DNA of 29,457 bases from Opitutia bacterium UBA3151. Its GTDB lineage: Bacteria; Verrucomicrobiota; Verrucomicrobiia; Opitutales; Seribacteraceae. Positions 23,881 through 29,457 of this stretch are shown piece after piece. A model generated the notes under the pieces. It was not told the DNA's origin and did not search any database. It saw only the letters and a list, made by a program, of their open reading frames with translations. Position 1 is the stretch's first letter. Each line of letters starts with the position of its first letter. Location: NCBI GenBank assembly GCA_002364975.1, contig DEYT01000091.1, forward strand, positions 1-29,457, written 5' to 3'. The translations under genes were made by a program, and so were the position numbers.

Positions 23881-25245
23881 TTACAAACGGATACGGGAGC
23901 TAATTAAAAGGTTGCTGACTGAATTAAGGTATTTCTCCACCCGTTTTTGCGGGTTGATGTCCTGAACCCTTTCAAGAAGACCAACCGCCTTTTCGTAATC
24001 TTGATTAGAAACGAGCATTCTCGCATGTTCGAGCAAGGCGGAGCTTTCCTGCTCTGGATCTTTTGCAGCTCTTTCAAATCGAAGTTCAGCTTCAACGAAT
24101 TCATTCTTTTTCCAGGCGATTTGACCTAAGATAAAGTGAATTTTACCCTCCAGTGGAAATTTCTTGGCTAAATCAAGAAGGATGTCGGATGCTTTTTGAT
24201 CTTTTCCAGTTGCTCTCAATACCTCGGCTTGGAGTAGGCGGATTTTTTTTTCATCTTCCTCGGAGTAACCCTTCCCAAAATTAAGTTCGATTTTTTCAAG
24301 GTAAGAAAAGCCATCTTGATAGGATCCACGCCCAATAAGTATTCGGGCGACTCGAACATAATTTAGCAAGGGGAGTTTCTGCTTTTTTTGGATTGCTTCT
24401 TCGTATACTTGAAGGGATTGGTCATACAGTTCAAGGTTGTGATAAAGGTCTCCAAGAACCATAAAGTCTGAAAGTTTCAACTTCCCCATTCGTTTCATAG
24501 TTTCAAGGGCAACCACCGCTTTTTTTTCTTTTTGTAAAGCCTGCAGGACTTGTGCTCTGGCCCGATGGCAAAAAGTATCGTTGGGGTCTTTTTCCAAGAG
24601 CTCGTCGAGTAAGGCTAAGGCCTCGGGGAAGCGTTCGGTATAGAGAAAGCAATTTACCAATCCATTCCGGGCATCCTTACTTTCTGGCAGAAAGAGTAGA
24701 GCCATACGGTAAGCATTCTCCGCAGATAAAAAACGTTCCAAGCTGAGGTGACAGTATCCAAGAGCTACATAGGTAATACCATCTCCATCTCCTAATGCAA
24801 TTGCCTTGATCAGACTTTTAGAGGCCTGATCGAGGTTGCCTAAATTTAATTGTACCAATCCAAGATTCTTATGAGCTCGTAGAAAGGAGGGGAATTTTTC
24901 AATGGCTTTTTGATAAGATTGAGAAGCTGCGGTCAAACGACCGTTTTGATAATACATCGAGCCCAGGGCATAATCCAGAGCAGGACTACTTTTCTGGTCC
25001 ACTTTTCCTTCCAAGTATAAGATGGCTTCAACCAATTGATTTTCTGCCTTGGCAACCACTTCCCTTAAGACCGATTGTTCGGATTTACTTATTTTTGGCT
25101 CGATCTCACTACGAAATCCGTAGTCCCCCATAAAACTACGAACAAAAGATGGATTGTTCCAGAAATCCTTAGTTAATACGGGCTTGGGAGCCTGACCATG
25201 AGCATGGGTAAAAAGTAAAATGAAGAAAGGGAATATAAATTTCAT
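23881..25245 (-). CDS. exported TPR-repeat protein of the TonB operon
   Basis: The 454-residue protein has a signal peptide (residues 1-18, ending HAHGQA). Tandem tetratricopeptide repeats run from about residue 95 to 430, for example ALDYALGSMYYQNGRLTAAS, AHKNLGLVQLNLGNLDQAS and TYVALGYCHLSLERFLSAE. TPR superhelices bind partner proteins. In the known DUF3450-TtpC-ExbB-ExbD-TonB clusters of Vibrio and Shewanella a periplasmic TPR protein commonly comes last, exactly the position here. Its start overlaps the tonB stop by ATGA. The likely role is a periplasmic accessory of TonB-dependent uptake. The partner is unknown. Confidence 0.82.
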   Translation of the reverse strand: MKFIFPFFILLFTHAHGQAPKPVLTKDFWNNPSFVRSFMGDYGFRSEIEPKISKSEQSVLREVVAKAENQLVEAILYLEGKVDQKSSPALDYALGSMYYQNGRLTAASQSYQKAIEKFPSFLRAHKNLGLVQLNLGNLDQASKSLIKAIALGDGDGITYVALGYCHLSLERFLSAENAYRMALLFLPESKDARNGLVNCFLYTERFPEALALLDELLEKDPNDTFCHRARAQVLQALQKEKKAVVALETMKRMGKLKLSDFMVLGDLYHNLELYDQSLQVYEEAIQKKQKLPLLNYVRVARILIGRGSYQDGFSYLEKIELNFGKGYSEEDEKKIRLLQAEVLRATGKDQKASDILLDLAKKFPLEGKIHFILGQIAWKKNEFVEAELRFERAAKDPEQESSALLEHARMLVSNQDYEKAVGLLERVQDINPQKRVEKYLNSVSNLLISSRIRL

Positions 25246-25931
25246 TGATTTAGTAGGCTAAAGCGAACGGGAAGATAAAATTGTACTTTTACCGCCTCTC
25301 CATTTCTGCGGGGTGGTTCGTAAACTGAATTTTCTGCGGCTTCGCGAGAGGGTTTTACAAAATCTGGATGGGTGCTGGAGACAACTTCAAGTACCTTTAC
25401 CTTACCTTTTTCATCAATAAGAACGAGCAGCCTCACTTCCCCCTCCAAGCCCTTTCTCTTTAAATTTGATGGATAACGAAGGATGCCACGTTTCAGAATG
25501 GACGGATTGCGGTCTAACTCATGCAAATCGAATACCAGTTCCTTTCCAAAACCTTCGGGTATTGGATTGAAACCAGCTAAAGAAAAAGCAGCTCTAAAAT
25601 CGCCTGGTCCAACGTCAAGGCTGACATTAATTGCAGGGGTATCCAATTTTGCTACAGTCTGGACAAGAACGGGTTCGGGTACAGGTTGCTTGGCTTTGTT
25701 CTCTAGAATTCTTTCCATTTTTGACTTCGGAGGAGGTGGTGCGGTAAAGACAGGGGCATCTACTTTTCTCACAAGCCATTCATCGTATCGAATGAATTCT
25801 GAAAGCGGAAGCAAACCAAATAACACTAAGGAGATCAGAATGGAAAATAAAAAGCTGAGCTTTTTAGAACCCTCTATTTTTTCGGATTCCAATCCGGGCA
25901 CGCCCTCAAAATTTACAGGTGGCTTTTTCAT
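25242..25931 (-). CDS. TonB-family energy transducer
   Basis: This 229-residue protein has an N-terminal cytoplasmic tail and a single membrane helix at about residues 25-45. A short Pro-rich spacer (FTAPPPPKSK, VPEPVLV) follows, and a C-terminal TonB domain from about 140 to 225 includes EGEVRLLVLIDEKGKV and YEPPRRNGEAV. It would carry the energy of the proton gradient, captured by ExbB/ExbD, to outer-membrane transporters. The Pro-rich spacer is shorter than in E. coli TonB, as in TonB2-type proteins. ATGA overlaps at both ends couple it to ExbD and to the TPR gene. No TonB-dependent receptor gene is in the window. Confidence 0.88.
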   Translation of the reverse strand: MKKPPVNFEGVPGLESEKIEGSKKLSFLFSILISLVLFGLLPLSEFIRYDEWLVRKVDAPVFTAPPPPKSKMERILENKAKQPVPEPVLVQTVAKLDTPAINVSLDVGPGDFRAAFSLAGFNPIPEGFGKELVFDLHELDRNPSILKRGILRYPSNLKRKGLEGEVRLLVLIDEKGKVKVLEVVSSTHPDFVKPSREAAENSVYEPPRRNGEAVKVQFYLPVRFSLLNQ

Positions 25932-26329
25932 TGCAACAGGGGGCTCAACTTGATTGCTTTTGCCCCCCCGAGAAGTGCCTGATCCATAACCTCAGTCGCA
26001 AGTCCAGCTTTGGACCCGGGCGATACTTGAACCAAGATCGAAGCCTTGAAGTCTGCATGGGCGGTTCGGACAATGGGTGCAACCTCTTCAATACCTATGA
26101 CAGATCCATTTTTCAAAATCTGTCCGGATGCAGAAAGCCGAAAGGTTAGTGGTCGTTTGTTTTCATTGGATGGACTCGCTGAGTCTTTGTATTTTGGGGT
26201 GATACCGACCTCATTTACGAAGGAGGTGGCGACAATGAAAAAAATCAGCAGGATGAAAACCATGTCGATCAAAGGGGAAACATTGATTTCCGCTTGATCG
26301 GAAGGAAAGGAGTAAGCTCGTCTTTTCAT
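25928..26329 (-). CDS. ExbD/TolR-type biopolymer transport protein (second copy)
   Basis: This 133-residue protein has the classical ExbD plan: a short N-terminal tail, INVSPLIDMVFILLIFFIVATSF as the single membrane helix with the proton-carrying Asp in LIDMVF, and a periplasmic domain. It lies directly after the other ExbD gene with an ATGA overlap, and before tonB with another ATGA overlap. The two ExbD proteins share the membrane motif but differ clearly in the periplasmic part, so they are unlikely to be a recent duplication. They may form heterodimers or serve different partners. Confidence 0.92.
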   Translation of the reverse strand: MKRRAYSFPSDQAEINVSPLIDMVFILLIFFIVATSFVNEVGITPKYKDSASPSNENKRPLTFRLSASGQILKNGSVIGIEEVAPIVRTAHADFKASILVQVSPGSKAGLATEVMDQALLGGAKAIKLSPLLQ

Positions 26330-26736
26330 CTTGGTTTACGGGTGGCGATGGATACGGAAGGAGCAATTTTTCGAGCCTCTAAGATTATTTTTGCAAGGAG
26401 GGTGGCATCAGCCCATTGGTCGGTTTGAATCACCACGGGTTTATTTCGGTCTTTGCTACCAAGTTCGATCAGTCTTGGGATTTCAGGTAACTGAACCTCT
26501 TCGCCTCCATGAAAAATCTTATCTTCAGAGGATAGAGCAAAGAGAATGGAATTTCGCTTGAGAGAATCTGCGGTTTGGGCGTCAGGTCTTACAACTTCTA
26601 CTCCTGGTATGCTGACAAAGGTAGCGGAAACAATAAAGAAGATCAATAGAATGAAAACAACATCAATCAAAGGGGAAACATTGATGGATCCATCCTGCTC
26701 GTCATCAAGAGATTTTGATCTTCCGTATAGTCTCAT
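26326..26736 (-). CDS. ExbD/TolR-type biopolymer transport protein (first copy)
   Basis: From ATG 26736 (MRLYGRSKSLDDEQ) the protein has 136 residues. It has a membrane helix containing INVSPLIDVVFILLIFFIV, with the functional Asp in LIDVVF, and then the ExbD periplasmic domain. A longer reading from 26802 would overlap exbB by 70 bases, and its added residues are not family-like, so 26736, which makes an ATGA overlap with the exbB stop, is preferred. It works with ExbB and TonB in using the proton motive force for outer-membrane transport. Confidence 0.92.
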   Translation of the reverse strand: MRLYGRSKSLDDEQDGSINVSPLIDVVFILLIFFIVSATFVSIPGVEVVRPDAQTADSLKRNSILFALSSEDKIFHGGEEVQLPEIPRLIELGSKDRNKPVVIQTDQWADATLLAKIILEARKIAPSVSIATRKPR

Positions 26737-27335
26737 CTGGATAGGGCAGGGCTGACTTGTCGAATGGTAATGCTTTCCAATCTGTTGATACAATGGAGCC
26801 AATCTTTCTTTTGTCTTTTTAAAACATGGATGAATGCAAGTGCGGGAATGGCAACCAGCAACCCAGCTTGGGTGGTGATCAAAGCCTGTGAGATGCCACT
26901 CGCTACAAGGTCCATCTTGTAACTATCTTGCATGCTTAGTCCGTTGAAAGTTTGGAGCATGCCAATAACCGTACCAAGTAATCCGATGAGAGGAGATGCA
27001 CTTGCAAGAACAAGCAACAACTTGATTCTGCGACTCAAGTAGGAAGCATCTGATATTCGAACCTGTTGGAAGCGGCGACGGGTCTCTCTCGGGTCTTTGT
27101 CGGTGGCGATGCAATAGCGAATGATTCGGTCTACCTTTCCTCCTCCCTGAAAAGCATCCCATTTTTCTCTTGGAAAAGCCTTTAGGTCTTTAGGAATTAC
27201 ATTCCGAAGCCTAAGCCATAAATCAAAAGCCACATAATAAGTGTAAAGAGAAAGAACGCCGATGACGGGCATTAAGGAGCCCCCTTTTTGCCAAACATTA
27301 CTCGCACTGGAGAAAAATTCAAAGAATGGATTCAT
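26733..27335 (-). CDS. ExbB/TolQ/MotA-type proton channel subunit
   Basis: From ATG 27335 (MNPFFEFFSSASNVW) the protein has 200 residues. It has three membrane segments, at about 17-35, 100-130 and 145-165, and the family motif LLGLLGTVIGMLQTFNGLS, then ISQALITTQAGLLVAIPALAF. It forms the pentameric channel around ExbD. An in-frame TTG at 27347 is an alternative start. It overlaps the end of the larger ExbB-like gene by 17 bases and exbD by ATGA. Confidence 0.92.
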   Translation of the reverse strand: MNPFFEFFSSASNVWQKGGSLMPVIGVLSLYTYYVAFDLWLRLRNVIPKDLKAFPREKWDAFQGGGKVDRIIRYCIATDKDPRETRRRFQQVRISDASYLSRRIKLLLVLASASPLIGLLGTVIGMLQTFNGLSMQDSYKMDLVASGISQALITTQAGLLVAIPALAFIHVLKRQKKDWLHCINRLESITIRQVSPALSR

Positions 27336-28743
27336 CTTTGGAATCAACCGAACTAAGCGACTGGGTTTCGTCTCTTTTTAAATGAACCAAGCGGGCGGCA
27401 AATCCTTCCAGTTTTGAGATCATACCCTGTACTCTTCGTGAGAGCAGAGCGTGGGCAATTAAGGCAGGAATGGCCGTAACTAAACCAAATTTCGTGGTAA
27501 CCAGAGCTTCAGATATGCCCCTTGCCAATTCACTGTTTTCAGGGTTTGCAAAGTTGGTAATTTGACGAAACACATCAATCATTCCAGTCACCGTACCTAG
27601 GAGTCCCAATAGCGGGGCGGTTGCCGCGGTGACTGCAATCAAAGGGAGAGCTTTTTCTAAGCGTACTTGAAAGTCGATGATTTGTTCATAAAGGATTTCC
27701 TCAAGAATTTCAGGTGTTTTTCCCTGATAACTTTGGGCCGTTTTCCGAAGAAGCTCAAAGGGACCGCTGAAGGAACCATCAAGCTTGGCAGGGCCATATG
27801 GAGTAGAAATACCCAGAATTTGAAAAGCCTTGAAAATTAAGATTAAGATAGATACTGCAGCAAAAAATAAGATCGGATAAATCCAAATCCCTCCTTTCTG
27901 CAATTCTTCAAAGACCGTTAGTTCTCCTCCTTCCATCACAAATGCTTTTCCCAGGCTAGGGTCGAGGGGAACACTGGTCATGGATTCTGGAGGAGCAGAA
28001 AGTGCAGATTGAATCAGAGCAGATGTGGTATCTGAAGCTTTTAAGAGACGGGAAGGTTCAGGTTTCTTTATGAAATCTGCAGATAAGTCCAGAGAAGAAT
28101 ATGGTTCGGACTGAAATGATTTTTCTAGAAAGCCAGCACTTCCTTCGATACCCGAAAAGAAAGTAACTGGTCCCAAGGACCAAAAAGTTCCCTCTTCCCT
28201 CATACCTTCTGGAGGAACGATAGCATTTCCCTTGAAGGCCATCCCCCCAGCCTGTTCCTTGCTTGTTCGAATACTGAGTTGAAGGATTTGCAGGTAAGCT
28301 TCCATCGACGCTTGCAGACCCTGATCATCCTTGCGAAGTAATTCAGCCAAGGAATCACTCCAGAGGAACTGTTCCGATGGTGGAGTAGCTTGCCTCCAAC
28401 TTCGGGCATAGTCTTTGAGCAAACGAAGTGATGATTCCAATTCACCTTCGTTTTGCTGAACCTCTTCCTTGAGCTGTAATAAGCTGGCGTCTCGATTGTC
28501 CCTTAATCGAAGTCTCCGATCCAACTCTTTCCGTTTTTCTGCAGCACTGCGCTCTTGGGATGCAACCTTTTGGGCGATTGGAATCTTCTGATCTTCAATC
28601 TGCTTGCGAATTTCCGCAAGCCTACGGGTTGCATCCTGTAAATCTTGTCGTGCCGATACCCGTACTTCTCGAATTCCTTGCCCTCGAAGGCCAACCGAAA
28701 AAGCAACCAGAGCAATGAGGTAGAAAAAAAATAATGGTTTCAT
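27319..28743 (-). CDS. TtpC-like large ExbB/TolQ protein with periplasmic coiled coil
   Basis: The 474-residue protein has a signal peptide or first helix (MKPLFFFYLIALVAFSVGLRGQG). Next come a charged coiled coil of about 25-150 and a linker to about 285. A C-terminal MotA/TolQ/ExbB domain follows with helices near 290-310, 365-390 and 410-435. The motif APLLGLLGTVTGMIDVF, then ISEALVTTKFGLVTAIPAL, matches ExbB. TtpC of Vibrio TonB2 systems has this same architecture and adjoins DUF3450 and a second ExbB, as here. The protein is thought to bridge the inner-membrane complex and the periplasm. Its ATG overlaps the DUF3450 stop by ATGA. Confidence 0.87.
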   Translation of the reverse strand: MKPLFFFYLIALVAFSVGLRGQGIREVRVSARQDLQDATRRLAEIRKQIEDQKIPIAQKVASQERSAAEKRKELDRRLRLRDNRDASLLQLKEEVQQNEGELESSLRLLKDYARSWRQATPPSEQFLWSDSLAELLRKDDQGLQASMEAYLQILQLSIRTSKEQAGGMAFKGNAIVPPEGMREEGTFWSLGPVTFFSGIEGSAGFLEKSFQSEPYSSLDLSADFIKKPEPSRLLKASDTTSALIQSALSAPPESMTSVPLDPSLGKAFVMEGGELTVFEELQKGGIWIYPILFFAAVSILILIFKAFQILGISTPYGPAKLDGSFSGPFELLRKTAQSYQGKTPEILEEILYEQIIDFQVRLEKALPLIAVTAATAPLLGLLGTVTGMIDVFRQITNFANPENSELARGISEALVTTKFGLVTAIPALIAHALLSRRVQGMISKLEGFAARLVHLKRDETQSLSSVDSKDESIL

Positions 28744-29457
28744 CGGTTCAATTGGTTCGGAGTAGGAAGAGGAAGCTCAAGAAAACGGGGCATTGCCCGA
28801 TTGTTCATCATTTGTACACCGGTGGTAACTTCCCGGGCAATGTTGTCTTTCCGAGTCCATATCCAACCCGTATTGGAGGGAAGACCAAATCCAGAAACGG
28901 TACCTGATTCATTGACAAAATAGGCGGCACCCAGACCAAAGTACAAAACCATAAATTCACGGGACTTATCGTCATCAAGGGTAAATTCCTGGCGTTCCAG
29001 AGTGACGGTCCGGTGAAAGAGATGAATGGATTGGAGTAAGGAGACTATGGCTTCTACTCTTTGGCGTAAGGTCAACCGAGCTTTTTGGGGACCGTCTTCA
29101 AGTTTTTTACGGAAGGGAGAAAGTCTTTCCGCCAAAGGGGTGGGGAGATAAGAAAAAATTTCATCGACTTGTTGTTCTATCTTCTGGAGACCGCGAATCA
29201 GAGATTGAGTGGTGTTTTCCGCCTTTTCTTTTCTTTCCATCAGTTCACTTCTTTGTTGTGCGGCACCAACTGCTTCTTCTTCGAAGAGTTTAAGTTTTTC
29301 CTGCAACTCAAGGAGTTCTCGGGTGAGGGCATCTTGAAGATCCACGAGGGCTGCCTTATCCGATTTCCATTGCGTGGATTCTTGTGAAATAAGGTGTTCG
29401 GTATCAATCCATTCCTCAATGATCTGCTGGGTTTCTTTTATTTCCGAAAATAGTTGG
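28740..29457 (-). CDS. DUF3450-family periplasmic coiled-coil protein (partial, runs off window)
   Basis: The reading frame stays open to the right edge of the window, so the true N-terminus is missing. An internal GTG at 29345 gives 201 residues, but the coiled coil continues upstream of it. The visible part is a long Glu/Lys/Gln coiled coil, then the DUF3450 C-terminal block: LRQRVEAIVSLLQSIHLF, REFMVLYFGLGAAYFVN, SGFGLPSNTGWIW and PRFLELPLP. DUF3450 proteins head TonB2-type operons, next to TtpC, and are exported. The start and any promoter lie outside the window. Confidence 0.85.
   Translation of the reverse strand, partial: QLFSEIKETQQIIEEWIDTEHLISQESTQWKSDKAALVDLQDALTRELLELQEKLKLFEEEAVGAAQQRSELMERKEKAENTTQSLIRGLQKIEQQVDEIFSYLPTPLAERLSPFRKKLEDGPQKARLTLRQRVEAIVSLLQSIHLFHRTVTLERQEFTLDDDKSREFMVLYFGLGAAYFVNESGTVSGFGLPSNTGWIWTRKDNIAREVTTGVQMMNNRAMPRFLELPLPTPNQLNR

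Noticed and set aside
26733..26802. N-terminal extension of the first ExbD protein
   Set aside because: The extra 22 residues overlap exbB and are not ExbD-like; the ATGA start at 26736 fits the operon pattern.

Overview
This 29.5 kb window of AT-leaning DNA (roughly 43-45% GC by eye) looks like chromosomal sequence from the Verrucomicrobiota or a close PVC relative, possibly a marine Opitutales-type organism. The grounds are a secreted protein with four SHD1-like repeats, a DUF6807 protein, a formylglycine sulfatase, a lipase-maturation-factor protein and a DUF3450/ExbB/ExbB/ExbD/ExbD/TonB/TPR operon. This placement is inferred from gene content only. I found no insertion sequence, prophage, CRISPR array or rRNA. 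Most genes are on the minus strand in tightly packed operons.

Layout. 1-2735 (+): a GntP-type permease followed by a sugar kinase of the N-acetylhexosamine 1-kinase/APH type. 2781-4016 (-): an outer-membrane porin. 4066-4989 (+): a membrane protein built from two tandem DoxX-like halves. 4986-7326 (-): a small charged coiled-coil protein, a lipase-maturation-factor-like membrane protein and a 71-residue unknown. 7425-7574 (-): a 49-residue Cys/His-rich lipoprotein with its own terminator and an operator-like inverted repeat. 7692-13315 (-): one operon, queC-queD-queE-SRAP-Lhr-type helicase-pdeM, which joins 7-deazaguanine (preQ0/queuosine) synthesis to DNA-damage enzymes. 13390-14103 (-): a DUF1028 protein. 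14154-14229 (+): tRNA-Lys(CTT). 14364-16154 (+): the SHD1-repeat secreted protein. 16175-20343: a glycan-catabolism locus with a sugar isomerase/epimerase and a DUF6807 protein on minus, divergent from a sulfatase on plus. 20507-21966 (-): a Fur-family regulator followed by nadA. 22076-22945 (+): a parvulin-type prolyl isomerase. 22946-23827 (-): metF, preceded by a nearly perfect 34-bp palindrome lying over its promoter. 23881 to the window end (-): the TonB energy-transduction operon, whose most upstream visible gene runs off the edge.

How it fits together. The porin, GntP permease, kinase, sulfatase, isomerase and DUF6807 protein suggest growth on sulfated or acidic algal or mucin-like sugars, and the TonB system would energise outer-membrane uptake. 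The que/SRAP/helicase/pdeM operon is the most unusual gene partnership. The metF palindrome is the strongest unexplained regulatory element. No single locus is clearly a wholly new system, but several arrangements deserve a check.
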